Positions 1 through 11,895 of a stretch of 64,000 nt of DNA are shown piece by piece. Position 1 is the first letter of the stretch, and every line of letters starts with the position of its first letter. Source of the DNA: Aedes albopictus (Eukaryota > Arthropoda > Insecta > Diptera > Culicidae); assembly GCF_035046485.1 (NCBI RefSeq), contig NC_085138.1, positions 342,748,263-342,812,262 on the forward strand, read 5' to 3'. Below the pieces are notes generated by a model. That model was given only the letters and a program-made list of their open reading frames with translations, was not told the DNA's origin and searched no databases. Both the position numbers and the translations under genes were made by a program.

Positions 1-3000
1 CGTGACTGCATCTTTGCTTTTGGGCCCTAGGCCGGCAATGTTGCCAGAATCACGATATTCGCCGTATATGGAAATTTCACTGAAATTTTACTCCAAGTCA
101 CAACTCGAAAAAAAATGTTCGGGAAGCAAAAAAGTAATATCGTCAAACTTTCCAGGATGCTCCTACAGACATATGGGAACGTGACTGCATCTTTGCTTTT
201 GGGCCCTAGGCCGGCAATGTTGCCAGAATCACGATATTCGCCGTATATGGAAATTTCACTGAAATTTTACTCCAAGTCACAACTCGAAAAAAAAATGTTC
301 GGGAAGCAAAAAAGTAATATCGTCAAACTTTCCAGGATGCTCCTACAGACATATGGGAACGTGACTGCATCTTTGGTTTTGGGCCCTAGGCCGGCAATGT
401 TGCCAGAATCACGATATTCGCCGTATATGGAAATTTCACTGAAATTTTACTCCAAGTCACAACTCGAAAAAAAAAAGTGTGGGAAGCAAAAAAGTAATAT
501 CGTCAAACTTTCCAGGATGCTCCTACAGACATATGGGAACGTGACTGCATCTTTGCTTTTGGGCCCTAGGTCGGCAATGTTGCCAAAATCACGATATTCG
601 CCGTACATGGAAATTTCACTGCAATTTTACTCCAAGTCAGAGATCGAAAAAAAATGTTCGGGGAGCAAAAAAGTAATATCGTCAAACTTCCCAGGATGCT
701 CCTACAGACGTATGGGAACGTGACTGCATCTTTGGTTTTGGGCCCTAGGCCGGCAATGTTGCCAGAATCACAATATTCGCCGTATATGGAAATTTCACTG
801 AAATTTTACTCCAAGTCACAACTCGAAAAAAAAATGTTCGGGAAGCAAAAAAGTAATATCGTCAAACTTTCCAGGATGCTCCTACAGACATATGGGAACG
901 TTACTGCATCTTTGGTTTTGGGCCCTAGGCCGGCAATGTTGCCAGAATCACGATATTCGCCGTATATGGAAATTTCACTGAAATTTTACTCCAAGTCACA
1001 ACTCGAAAAAAAATGTTCGGGAAGCAAAAAAGTAATATCGTCAAACTTTCCAGGATGCTCCTACAGACATATGGGAACGTGACTGCATCTTTGCTTTTGG
1101 GCCCTAGGCCGGCAATGTTGCCAGAATCACGATATTCGCCGTATATGGAAATTTCACTGAAATTTTACTCCAAGTCACAACTCGAAAAAAAATGTTCGGG
1201 AAGCAAAAAAGTAATATCGTCAAACTTTCCAGGATGCTCCTACAGACATATGGGAACGTGACTGCATCTTTGGTTTTGGGCCCTAGGCCGGCAATGTTGC
1301 CAAAATCACGATATTCGCCCTACATGGAAATTTCACTAAAATTTTACTCCAAGTCAGAGATCGAAAAAAAATGTTCGGGGAGAAAAAAAGTAATATCGTA
1401 AAACTTCCCAGGATGCTCCTACAGACGTATGGGAACGTAAGTGCATGTTTGGTTTTGGGCCCTAGGCCGGCAATGTTGCCAGAATCACGATATTCGCCGT
1501 ATATGGAAATTTCACTGAAATTTTACTCCAAGTCACAACTCGAAAAAAAATGTCCGGGAAGCAAAAAAGTAATATCGTCAAACTTTCCAGGATGCTCCTA
1601 CAGACATATGGGAACGTGACTGCATCTTTGGTTTTGGGCCCTAGGCCGGCAATGTTGCCAAAATCACGATATTCGCCGTATATGGAAATTTCACCGAAAT
1701 TTTACTCCAAGTCAGAGTTCGAAAAAATAAATGTTCGGGGAGCAAAAAAGTAATATCGTCAAACTTTCCAGGATGCTCCTACAGACATATGGGAACGTGA
1801 CTGCATCTTTGGTTTTGGGCCCTAGGCCGGCAATGTTGCCAAAATCACGATATTCGCCGTACATGGAAATTTCACTGAAATTTTACTCCAAGTCAGAGTT
1901 CAAAAAAAAATGTTCGGGGAGCAAAAAAGTAATATCGTCAAACTTTCCAGGATGCTCCCTCAGACATATGGGAACGTGACTGCATCTTTGGTTTTGGGCT
2001 CTAGGCCGGCAATGTTGCCAGAATCACGATATTCGCCGTATATGGAAATTTCACTGCAATTTTACTCCAAGTCACAACTCGAAAAAAAATGTTCGGGAAG
2101 CAAAAAAGTAATATCGTCAAACTTCCCAGGAGGCTCCTACAGACATATGGGAACGTGACTGCATCTTTGGTTTTGGGCCCTAGGCCGGCAATGTTGCCAG
2201 AATCACGATATTCGCCGTACATGGAAATTTCACTGAAATTTTACTCCAAGTCGGAGTTCGAAAAAAAATGTTCGGGGAGCAAAAAAGTAATATCGTCAAA
2301 CTTTCCAGGATGCTCCTACAGACATATGGGAACGTGACTGCATCTTTGGCTTTGGGCCCTAGGCCGGCAATGTTGCCAGAATCACGATATTCGCCGTACA
2401 TGGAAATTTCACTGAAATTTTACTCCAAGTTGGAGTTCGAAAAAAAATGTTCGGGGAGCAAAAAAGTAATATCGTCAAACTTTCCAGGATGCTCCTACAG
2501 ACATATGGGAACGTGACTGCATCTTTGGCTTTGGGCCCTAGGCCGGCAATGTTGTCAGAATCACGATATTCGCCGTACATCGAAATTTCACTGAAATTTT
2601 GCTCCAAGTTGGAGTTCGAAAAAAAATGTTCGGGGAGCAAAAAAGTAATATCGTCAAACTTTCCAGGATGCTCCTACAGACATATGAGAACATGACTGCA
2701 TGTTTGGTTTTGGGCCCTAGGCCGGCAATGTTGCCAGAATCACGATATTCGCCGTATATGGAAATTTCACTGAAATTTTACTCCAAGTCACAACTCGAAA
2801 AAAAATGTTCGGGGAGCAAAAAAGTAATATCGTCAAACTTTCCAGGATGCTCCTACAGACATATGGGAACGTGACTGCATCTTTGGTTTTGGGCCCTAGG
2901 CCGGCAATGTTGCCAGAATCACGATATTCGCCGTATATGGAAATTTCACTGCAATTTTACTCCAAGTCACAACTCGAAAAAAAATGTTCGGGAAGCAAAA

Positions 3001-4085
3001 AAGTAATATCGTCAAACTTCCCAGGAGGCTCCTACAGACATATGGGAACGTGACTGCATCTTTGGTTTTGGGCCCTAGGCCGGCAATGTTGCCAGAATCA
3101 CGATATTCGCCGTACATGGAAGTTCCACTGAAATTTTACTCCAAGTCGGAGTTCGAAAAAAAATGTTCGGGGAGCAAAAAAGTAATATCGTCAAACTTTC
3201 CAGGATGCTCCTTCAGCCATATGGGAACGTGACTGCATCTTTGGTTTTGGGCCCTAGGCCGGCAATGTTGCCAGAATCACGATATTCGCCGTATATGGAA
3301 ATTTCACTGAAATTTTACTCCAAGTCACAACTCGAAAAAAAATGTTCGGGGAGCAAAAAAGTAATATCGTCAAACTTTCCAGGATGCTCCTACAGACATA
3401 TGGGAACGTGACTGCATCTTTGGTTTTGGGCCCTAGGCCGGCAATGTTGCCAGAATCACGATATTCGCCGTACATGGAAGTTCCACTGAAATTTTACTCC
3501 AAGTCGGAGTTCGAAAAAAAATGTTCGGGGAGCAAAAAAGTAATATCGTCAAACTTTCCAGGATGCTCCTTCAGCCATATGGGAACGTGACTGCATCTTT
3601 GGTTTTGGGCCCTAGGCCGGCAATGTTGCCAGAATCACGATATTCGCCGTATATGGAAATTTCACTGAAATTTTACTCCAAGTCACAACTCGAAAAAAAA
3701 TGTTCGGGGAGCAAAAAAGTAATATCGTCAAACTTTCCAGGATGCTCCTACAGACATATGGGAACGTGACTGCATCTTTGGTTTTGGGCCCTAGGCCGGC
3801 AATGTTGCCAGAATCACGATATTCGCCGTACATGGAAGTTCCACTGAAATTTTACTCCAAGTCGGAGTTCGAAAAAAAATGTTCGGGGAGCAAAAAAGTA
3901 ATATCGTCAAACTTTCCAGGATGCTCCTACAGACATATGGGAACGTGACTGCATCTTTGGTTTTGGGCCCTAGGCCGGCAATGTTGCCAAAATCGCGGTA
4001 CTCTCTGTATATGGAAATTTCACTGAAATTTCACTCTAAGTCACAATTCGAAAAAAAAAAATGTTCGGCGACCAAAAAACTAATA
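1..4085 (+). repeat. Satellite array, left arm (about 179 bp monomer, + orientation)
   Basis: About 23 tandem copies of a 179 bp unit run from the window edge, so the array is cut by the window start. Each unit carries the block GGGCCCTAGGCCGGCAATG, the imperfect palindrome GGCAATGTTGCC, the stretch ATTTCACTGAAATTTTACTC, an A-tract of 8 to 10 bases and AAAAGTAATATCGTC. Unit length changes almost only in the A-tract; 180 bp units occur when it has one more A. Local higher-order copies are visible: a 358 bp dimer (around 3163-3948) and an 895 bp pentamer offset (around 1910 and 2805). The 82-residue reading frames that recur every unit are a by-product of the tandem sequence. Confidence 0.97.
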
Positions 4086-5377
4086 AAGCCTTCGCACTTT
4101 AGAATCGGTACGCTTTCTACCGGCTGCAGATCAAAAATGGTTTAACCTAGAAAAAAATGTTGTAAGAAGCAAATGAAGCTTATTTATTGTATTTTGTAGG
4201 AAAAATATGAAAAAAATCAGTTTTTATTTCTTCAATATAAAATTTTGACCTGATTGTGAAATTCTTGCCATTTTATTGTGCACAAATCAATGATCGTCAA
4301 TATTTTCAAATTTCACAGCTTACGGGCTGATATTTCCACAAGTAACAAAATTATACTCATCAAACATATGCTCAAAACAAGTTACGACAATAAACTCTTG
4401 ACAAATATGGTTCACAAGACCATAATAAACTTTTAGCCTTATTGTCCATTCACGATATATTCAAAACATAATTTTACTCAAACTAATTTTTTATGAAAAA
4501 ATATTTCCTGAGATCGTTTTTTAGATCTACAATTCCCCAATTCAAGTGGCACAACTTAATTCATACCGAAACCTGGATTATTTTTGGAATTATTAACAGT
4601 TTTCCCTCACAGTAGTCGGAAATTAACAGTCATAGGGCTAACTCCTCATAATAAGCCTAAAATAAGATAGTTTTCATGGATAAAACACTGAAAACCATAT
4701 AGATTATGGAACCATAGATGTGATTCTATGATCACGAATAAAAAACTTCTGAGTAGATTCAGTTTTATTAAAAAAAATCGTTAGATATTTCACGCCATCA
4801 AAACACATCCAATGAATTTCGTCAGCAATAGTCCATACAGCTTTCGAGCCACGATTATTTATATTGTACTGCATCAAATCATTGGTTTCTTCTATACCAA
4901 TACTATTCGTATAGTGTCCTTCCCGTATGCGCATTTGCCGAACTGAAGCTTATGTGAAAACAACTTTTTTAACATTAAATATCTATGCAAGTCTTTGAAA
5001 CCCCTTCAAAGGCTTACCATAGCTATATTGGAAATTTTAAAACACTCATGGAATATTTTACCTCCCTTAATCAACAATCATAATACCAAGAACTATTCTT
5101 TACTGCGTAATTGGTGGATTTGATAATTATATATTCCTACACAAATCTTGAATTTGACAATGATTGGTTTTTGCTCAATGTGTGCAGAAAAAACTGGCAC
5201 TGTTTACGAATTCAGATCAATAGTTCATCTAAAAATATAAAAACAGCAAATTTTATATTTTCCCTACAAACTACAATAGATAAGCTTCAATTGCTTCTAA
5301 CAACACTTTTTTCCAAGTGACACCGTTTTTGAGCGGCAGCCGGTTGAAAGTGTACCGATTCTAAAGTGCGCAGGCTT
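4086..5377. mobile_element. Non-autonomous Tc1/mariner-like element inserted in a satellite monomer
   Basis: The ends are inverted: the left end begins AAGCCTTCGCACTTTAGAAT and the right end, reverse-complemented, begins AAGCCTGCGCACTTTAGAAT. Similarity continues for about 70 bp through the block ACCGGCTGC and on to an A-run. A TA dinucleotide flanks each side (4084-4085 and 5378-5379). Removing the element and one TA restores the satellite text ACTAATATCGTC, so the insertion site is certain. TA duplication plus TIRs is the hallmark of the Tc1/mariner superfamily. The 1,292 bp interior is AT-rich; the longest frames (76 aa at 4704-4934, -, and 69 aa at 5111-5320, +) show no DDE transposase motif that I recognise. 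Confidence 0.85.
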
Positions 5378-5726
5378 TATCGTCAAACTTCCCAGGATGG
5401 TCCTACAGACATATGAGAACATGACTGCATGTTTGGTTTTGTGACCTAGGCCGGCAATGTTGCCAAAATCGCGGTATTCGCTGTATATGGAAATTTAACT
5501 GAAAAAAACACTCTATATGAATATTTAAGTAAAATTTTACCCTAAGTCACAATTTGAGAAAAAAAATGTTCGGGAACCAAAAAACTAATATCGTCAAACT
5601 TCCCAAGATGGTCCTACAGACATGAGTTCACGACTGCATGTTTGGTTTTGTTCCCTAGTTTCCGATATCACGATATTAGCTGTGTATAGAAATTTTACTA
5701 AAATTTCAATCTAAGTCACAATTCAA
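5378..5726 (+). repeat. Diverged edge monomers of the left satellite array
   Basis: About two degenerate monomers continue the array after the TIR element. They keep CAGACATATGAGAACATGAC, GGCAATGTTGCC and CTAATATCGTCAAACTTCCC but have lost parts of the unit. The same diagnostic substitutions (TGAGAACATGACTGCATG, CTAATATCG instead of GTAATATCG, GGCGACC or GGAACC before the A-run) occur in the edge monomers of the right array at 13.87-14.4 kb. This is expected for array borders that escape homogenisation and shows the two array borders are homologous. Confidence 0.9.
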
Positions 5727-5734
5727 CTCCACGG

Positions 5735-6230
5735 ATGTAATGCAACTTAATGGAATTTCGGAAATCGATTTTACGCTGCAAAAAAAAAATAAACGATTGC
5801 TCGCGCGATGCAGCGGCACGCCTCTTTACCCCCTGTGGCATGCACTTTATCGTAAATATCTTTTGTAATTTTAAAAATATTGCCTACCTTCAGGCGTTTA
5901 ATGCGTTTTTGTGATTGATTGATTGAACTTTCTTTTATCCTTTACATATGAAATAGACTAATTCCAAGAATTTTTAAATCTTAGGGTCTGTGACCTCTTG
6001 GGCAGCGGGACCTATTTTGGGCACTTGCTGCTATAACTCAGTCAATTTCAAACTGATTGACTTTATTTTTGGGACACGATCGTACAGTTTCTAGCAGTGT
6101 TCAAATATTCAAGTGCATCGGTTTGGAATTGTTTGAGTAATAGCAATGTCCATAATAGGTTCCCCTGCCTAAATGGTCCCAGACCCTATTCAGATTCAGC
6201 ATTACTATATTTGGGTAGGGACATAATGGA
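5735..6230 (+). repeat. Left inner arm of the large inverted repeat
   Basis: This stretch is an inverted copy of 13503-13815. Shared blocks in order are CGATTTTACGCTGCAAA, GATTGCTCGCGCGATGCAGC, GGCACGCCT.TTTACCCCC, CAGGCGTTTAAT, TTGAACTTTCTTTTATC and CAGATT.AGCATTACTATAT. The left copy is longer because a 203 bp MITE sits inside it (5984-6186). The arm holds the box TTCAGGCGTTTAAT that also occurs in several TIR elements of this window. Confidence 0.88.
5984..6186. mobile_element. 203 bp TA-flanked MITE
   Basis: The termini GGGTCTGTGACC and (reverse-complemented) GGGTCTGGGACC begin an imperfect TIR of about 36 bp, with internal blocks GGCAG.GGGACCTATT in both arms. TA dinucleotides lie at 5982-5983 and 6187-6188. 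The homologous arm of the large inverted repeat lacks the element and reads straight through as AAATCTTTTTCAGATT, giving a natural empty site. The element therefore arrived after the inverted duplication. Confidence 0.85.
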
Positions 6231-6398
6231 CACCCTGAGGCTTTAGCTTATTATCAGTTGGCATACAACTTAAGCTTGTACACTAAAAGAGCACCTTTAC
6301 CAACAAGTGTAGAATAAGCTCCCTGTTTTTTTCTCTATTCGGAACACAAACCACCACGACCAAAATTTGATCTATTGTGGTATATCTCGTGTCCTTTG

Positions 6399-6515
6399 TA
6401 TAGGGCACTGCATGAAATTCTCTCCTTCTCTTTCATCCTTACAGAAATTTTGCAAACAACAAGGCCAAGAAACGTCAAAATCCCATACAAATTAAAAACA
6501 GTGAAGTGCCCTATA
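6399..6515. mobile_element. Possible 117 bp TIR element
   Basis: The ends TATAGGGCAC and GTGCCCTATA are perfect 10 bp inverted repeats. Similarity does not extend clearly beyond them and no target duplication can be separated from the TATA ends. It may be a small MITE or a chance pair. Confidence 0.35.
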
Positions 6516-6526
6516 GTGCATGTCTT

Positions 6527-6854
6527 CACGCTAAAACTACTCAGCACTAAAATGTGTAAGACCTACTCATAAATACATAATTTCCATACCACTCATAAAA
6601 TGTGTGAGAGTTGCACATTCACAAAATCTGCTCGTACACTATTCTAGATTCGAAATGGCTATATTTTTTGGTTCGCCATGGTCACTAGTAAACCTAGCTA
6701 GATTGCCATACAAAAAAAATGCAACTTTAACGATTTTGTGGACGCAGGAGCAGATTTTGTGAATGTGTAACTCTTACACATTTTATGAATGGTATGGAAA
6801 TTATGCATTTATGAGTAGGTCTTACACATTTTAGAGCTGAGCGGTTTTACTGTG
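6527..6854. mobile_element. 328 bp MITE with about 105 bp TIRs
   Basis: The left arm contains CTAAAATGTGTAAGACCTAC, CATAATTTCCATACCA and CACATTCACAAAATCTGCTC. The reverse complement of the right arm contains the same blocks in the same order and spacing. A roughly 100 bp unpaired centre separates the arms. No coding capacity. Target duplication not clear. Confidence 0.8.
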
Positions 6855-7196
6855 TTATTACTTTATCGCCATTGAGAGGTTATAAAGTATTCGGTTTTGT
6901 TACAGTAGTCATTTTCAACTTAATCGCAAGGGAGGATTCTGATTGATAAGTTCCGCTTTGAACACGCTCCTTTTTCAGTCAAAATCGGATCCCCTAACGA
7001 TAAAGTCAAGAAATGATACCGATATTGACCATGCATCGGAACCCTAGTCCTTACTGTTTCAAACCTAGTGAACACCGAATAAAAGATTAGGAATACTAAT
7101 CCATTTGTCCTTGTTTCAATATCTATCTCGGCCACACCTAAAACCGAGAGCTATCACTTTCAACAAGGTGTGAAATGTAATAAGGGCCAAAGTGTT
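6855..7196. other. Unassigned sequence
   Basis: No TIR, satellite or convincing reading frame seen. A 71 aa frame at 6920-7135 (-) has no recognisable motif. Confidence 0.5.
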
Positions 7197-7198
7197 TA

Positions 7199-7987
7199 CC
7201 GTAATCCGGGGTAACATTGATCAGAATTTTCGTTCTTTCTTGAATAATTCTCATGTTAAAGCAAATATTACATGTTATATATTTTTAAAACAAGTACTGG
7301 TCCTCTGAGTATGTATTAAGCTACTCGAAAAAGTATTGTAAAACTTTTAAACATGTTTAAATAGGCTTTTAAATCTAATTTTTGATTTTGTCGATTTGGG
7401 GTAACATTGATCATGTTAGTGATCAATGTTCGTTTGTGTTGAAAATACCCTTACTTACTAAATTCGGGGTCGCTGATTTCGAATATGTTGTCCAAATTCT
7501 TATAAGTTATGTACTTTTTGAGTTGTTTTAAGTTTAAAACCCTGCAAACCGCGAATTACGCCTAAAGGTAGGCAATGGCTTAAGGAATTGATAGCTTACT
7601 TTAAATAAATCGTATATATTATTGAAAAAGAGCATTTACATAAAAGTTTCGTTCATTAAATCAAACTCTGGGATATCATATTGAAGTAATACAGTGATTT
7701 CGAACCTCATATTGTATCTAGTATTCATGCCATGCATGAATGTTTGACAATGTATCTCATTGCGTTACGAAACACAGTTATGGAAAAATCGATTTATTTC
7801 AATGTTTATGAAATTAAATTTTCATGAATTACATGTCATTTAATAGCTAAATAATAGCAGATTACGATATACCATTCGATAGCAGAAACTGATTTAATTT
7901 AAAATGCTTGTTTGAACTTGAACATTTCATGAGGTCGGTCAAGCCGATCAATGTTACCCCGCTGATCAATGATACCCCGTTTTACGG
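7199..7987. mobile_element. TIR element copy A (CCGTAATCCGGGG family)
   Basis: The left end is CCGTAATCCGGGGTAACATT and the right end reads GATACCCCGTTTTACGG. Sub-terminal repeats of GGGGTAACATTGATCA occur in both orientations near both ends and at about position 7400. TA flanks both ends (7197-7198 and 7988-7989). No transposase frame. Near the centre, on the - strand, is ATTGCCTACCTTTAGGCGTA (about 7556-7575). The right TA is shared with the next copy, which starts immediately. Confidence 0.85.
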
Positions 7988-7989
7988 TA

Positions 7990-8767
7990 CCGTAATCCGG
8001 GGTAACATTGATCAGAATTTTCTTTCTTTCTTGAATAATTCTCTTGTTAAAGCAAACGTTACATGTTTTTTATTTTTAAAACAAGTACTGGACCTCTGAG
8101 TATGTGTTAAGCTACTCGAAAAAGTATTGCAATAAAACATGTTTAAATAGGTTTTTTAATCTAATTTTTGATTGTGTTGATTTGGGGTAACATTGATCAT
8201 GTCAGTGATCAATGTTCATTTTTGTTGAAAATACCCTTACTTACTAAATTCGGGGTCGCTGATCTCGAATATGTTGTCCAAATTCTTACAAATTATGTAC
8301 TTTTTAAGTTATTTTAGGATTAAAATCCTCTAAACCACGAATAACGCCTAAAGGTAGGCAATGGCTTAAGGAATTGATAGCCGAATTTTAATAAATCGTA
8401 TATTTTACTAAAAAATAGCATTTTCATAAAAGTTTCGTTTATTAAATCCAACTCTAGGATATCATATTGAAGTAATACAGTGATTTCGAGCCTCATATTG
8501 TATCTAGTATTCACGCCAAGCATGAATGTTTGACAATGTATCTCATTGCGTTACGAATCACAGTTATGGAAAAATCGATTTAATTAAATGTTAATGAAAT
8601 TCAATTTTCATAAATTGCATGTCATTTAATAGCTAAATGATAGCAGATTACGATGTGCCATTCCATAGCAGAAACTGATTCAATGTAAAATGCTTGTTTG
8701 AACATTTCATGAGGTGGGTCAAGCCGATCAATGTTACCCCGCTGATCAATGATACCCCGGATTACGG
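7990..8767. mobile_element. TIR element copy B (CCGTAATCCGGGG family)
   Basis: This is a second copy in the same orientation, highly similar to copy A along its length, with ends CCGTAATCCGGGGTAACATT and ATACCCCGGATTACGG. TA at 7988-7989 (shared with copy A) and 8768-8769. The central box GCCTAAAGGTAGGCAAT is retained at about 8345-8361. No coding capacity. Confidence 0.85.
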
Positions 8768-8769
8768 TA

Positions 8770-9123
8770 CCCCTTTGATTTACACGCGTTCCCGCTGTCC
8801 GAACACTTTTGCACTTTTTCAATGCCTGTCCACGCCCAGACCTGTGAACGAAAACATTGTGTACATCGTACACGTAAAATTCAGCATATTAGTTGTTCTG
8901 TGTCAAAAATTGAGCTCAATCCATCAAAGCAAACCTGGCCATTTTGTATGAAATCGTCGTTTGTCCGATCGATGATTATGCACCACAGTGTTGTAGCTAT
9001 CCATTTCAGTGTTGTGAACTCAATTTGGTTGCATTTATTGCACTCTAATTCAACTCAGGAAGAGTTGCCAGAAGATGTGCAAATCGAATAAGACTCCCAA
9101 CCAATAAGCTGCTGATTTTTCAG
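8770..9123. other. Unassigned sequence between TIR elements
   Basis: Likely older sequence into which the flanking TA elements inserted. Overlapping frames on + (85 and 89 aa) and - (83 aa) show no domain; I see nothing else. Confidence 0.5.
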
Positions 9124-9125
9124 TA

Positions 9126-10116
9126 CCGTAAAATGGGGTAACTTTGACAGTTTTTCAGCGAATTTTCTTAATATTTTTCCATGTAACAGTATTTTCCCTA
9201 CTTTTATATTTTTAAAACAAGTACTGGGGTATCAGTTATCAATTGCAATTGAAAGATTTGGTGATTTTACATATTTTGGGTGACTTTGAGTTTTCCATAT
9301 GAGCGAAAATCAGATTTTCATTTTGGGGTAACTTTGATAGTGGCCTGAAAAACACATCAAATCTTAAAAAAATAATCACAGATTGAAATCTTAGCAATAT
9401 GAACCTGATGAGAGAAGCCTTGTGGGAAATATCAGAGAGATTTTTTATATCAAAACATTGATTTTTTACTATATTTAACATATAAGAATTTGTTTGTGGA
9501 GTACTGAGTGAAAAGCACAGTGGATTTAGCTGTCAAAAATCATTATCTTTGTACTAATATATGTTTAACGGTACATCAACATATAATTGCATGCTATTCA
9601 TGGTGGGTTTTCTTTTTTTGGATATTTTTTAAATTGTCTATTAACAAATTTTGAATAATACAGATTTATCTACATGAAATTACAAGGGTATTGCATACTT
9701 TTAGGCGTTTACTGATGTATGGAGATTTATGTCTCAATTTACAAAATTGAGTCCAGCTTGTGAAAACGCACTTCGTTAAGAGATTCAAGGCCAGATTTGG
9801 AATCTACTATGATGGATCTACCAAGAATAAGAGGCCATTCGTTGAAAAAATAGTCGAAACAGAGCTGTACAACAGATTGTTTGAAGGGTTTGACAAATGA
9901 CAGAAATATCATCATTTTTAATTTTTAGCCCAAAAAGTTAAATATAAACTCGGTTTTAATGAAAATTCGTTTAAGATGGACTTTCATATGTATAGTTTTG
10001 ATCTACGTTTGCCTTTTTCTTAACTGGTTAAAGGAATCATAGTTATAAGGTAATCTATACCATGCCTGTCGCACTATCAAAGTTACCCGCATTATCAAAG
10101 ATACCCCATTTTACGG
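9126..10116. mobile_element. TIR element E (CCGTAAAATGGGG family)
   Basis: The ends are CCGTAAAATGGGGTAACTTT and (right) GATACCCCATTTTACGG, flanked by TA at 9124-9125 and 10117-10118. GGGGTAACTTTGA also recurs internally near 9324. The interior differs from copies A-C but carries the same box, TTGCATACTTTTAGGCGTTT at 9691-9710. The right TA is shared with element C. Confidence 0.82.
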
Positions 10117-10118
10117 TA

Positions 10119-10917
10119 CCGTAATCCGGGGTAACATATTCTGATCAATGTTCGATCTTTCTTGAATAATTCTCTTGCTAAAGCAAGCATTACATGTTTC
10201 ATATTTTTAAAACAAGTACTGGCCCTCTGAGTATGTATTAAGCTACTCGAAAAAGTATTGTAGAACTTTAAAATATGTTTAAATAGGTTTTTAAATCTAA
10301 TTTTTGATTTTGTTGATTTGGGGTAACATTGATCATGTCAGTGATCAATGTTCGTTTGTATAGGAAATACCCTTATTTACTAAATTCGGGGTAGCTGATT
10401 TCGAATATGTTGTCCAAATTCTTACAAGTTATGCACTTTTTGAGTTATTTTAGGATTAAAATCCTCTAAACCGCGAATAACGCCTAAAGGTAGACAATGG
10501 CTTAAGCAGATTGATTGAATTGATAGCCTACTTTTAATAAATCGTATATTTTATTGAAAAATAGTATTCTCATAAAAGTTTCGGTGATTAAATCCAACTC
10601 TAGTATATCATATTGAAGTAAGACAGTGATTTCGGACCTCATATTGTATCTAGTATTCATGCCATGTATGATTTTTTGACAATGTATCTCATTGCGTTAC
10701 GAAACACACTTATGGAAAAATCGATTTATTTCAATGTTTATGAAATTCAATTATCATGCATTACATGTCAATCGATAGCTAAATAATAGCAGATTACGAT
10801 ATATCATTTGATAGCAGAAACTGATTCAATGTAAAATGCTTGTTTGAATGCTTGTTTCATGAGGTCGGTCAAGCCGATCAATGTTACCCCGCTGATCAAT
10901 GATACCCCGTTTTACGG
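10119..10917. mobile_element. TIR element copy C (CCGTAATCCGGGG family)
   Basis: This is a third copy of the A/B family in the same orientation. It starts CCGTAATCCGGGGTAACAT and ends ATACCCCGTTTTACGG. It abuts element E on the left and element F on the right, sharing one TA with each. Small local rearrangements are present near 10505 and 10845. The box GCCTAAAGGTAGACAAT lies near 10483. Confidence 0.85.
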
Positions 10918-10919
10918 TA

Positions 10920-11852
10920 CCGTAAACCGGGTTAAAACAACTTTTGTTGATACCGTGAGTACCAATCCATATATTGTCATTTTTTTTTAAATCAGTACTG
11001 AGTAGATCTCTATAAAACTACGTATCATGATTTCGGGTGAAATTGATCGACGCCAGGGTCATTTCTAGTTGTTAAAAATAACGCTTTAAAGTAATTATAA
11101 TTTGTAATAAATGTTCGTCATCTGGCACAAGACTTATTGAATGAGTTCACATGTTTTACAGCCAATTAGTCACATATTTGTAATGTATGTAATGTAATGA
11201 ATATGCGAATGAATGTTTCTAGCTGCTAAATATTCGCTAAACCCGATTTTGTCATCAAAAGTTCTATAAATATTGAAATTTATGTATAAAATTGAACTTT
11301 TCCAGAAGTTATAACATATCTTTTATGGAAATTGCATACTTTCAGGCTTTTTCTGAACATTTATTCTACTTCAAATTTAAATAATTAATAGCAAACTTGT
11401 AAAAAAATATAGCTTTTCGCATTCCGGGATGGGTAATTCAGGAGGAAATAATATTTTCAGCCATGACAAAAACATTTCACTGACTGATCAGTTTCGCCCC
11501 GAAATCAAAATTTTTGACTTTTTATTTCAAATGATATTTTTTGTAATTGGGGACTACGAAGGTGATGATTTTGTTTGCGGTTTTCTGTGAGAAAGTGAAG
11601 GAGGAAAGATTTTTTGCTTTTTTTTTCACTCATACTACCATAAGAAACCCCGTAGGAAGAAAGAGTGTTTCCCGGCTCATCAACCTTCGTAGTCTCCAAT
11701 AAAATGATTTGCAGTAGAATGTTTAACCTCGTTAACTGATGAAAACCTTGGTCGTACTTGTTTTAAAGCATAAAATTTAACCATATCGATAAGTGTTCAA
11801 AAATTATTCGCCAAAAACTACAAAAAGTGATCAATTTCACCCGAAAACACGG
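10920..11852. mobile_element. TIR element F (CCGTAAACCGGG family)
   Basis: The left end is CCGTAAACCGGGTTAAAAC; the right end reads TTTCACCCGAAAACACGG. TA at 10918-10919 (shared with C) and 11853-11854. Internal copies of ATTTCGGGTGAAATTGATC and TTTCGCCCCGAAATC echo the ends. The box ATTGCATACTTTCAGGC is at 11331-11347. The TIR is more degenerate than in A-C, so boundaries are slightly less certain. Confidence 0.7.
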
Positions 11853-11895
11853 TAACGCAATTTTGGTTCAACAAACTTTAACAGAAAGTTAAATA

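Noticed and set aside
1..4085. CRISPR-like array
   Set aside because: Units are contiguous 179 bp tandem copies without unique spacers, and the sequence is eukaryotic.
115..4145. Series of 67-202 aa frames in the left array as a tandem protein family
   Set aside because: They recur every 179 bp, shift frame with each unit, and lengthen only where the A-tract makes a unit 180 bp. Changes are not biased to silent positions. They are by-products of the satellite.
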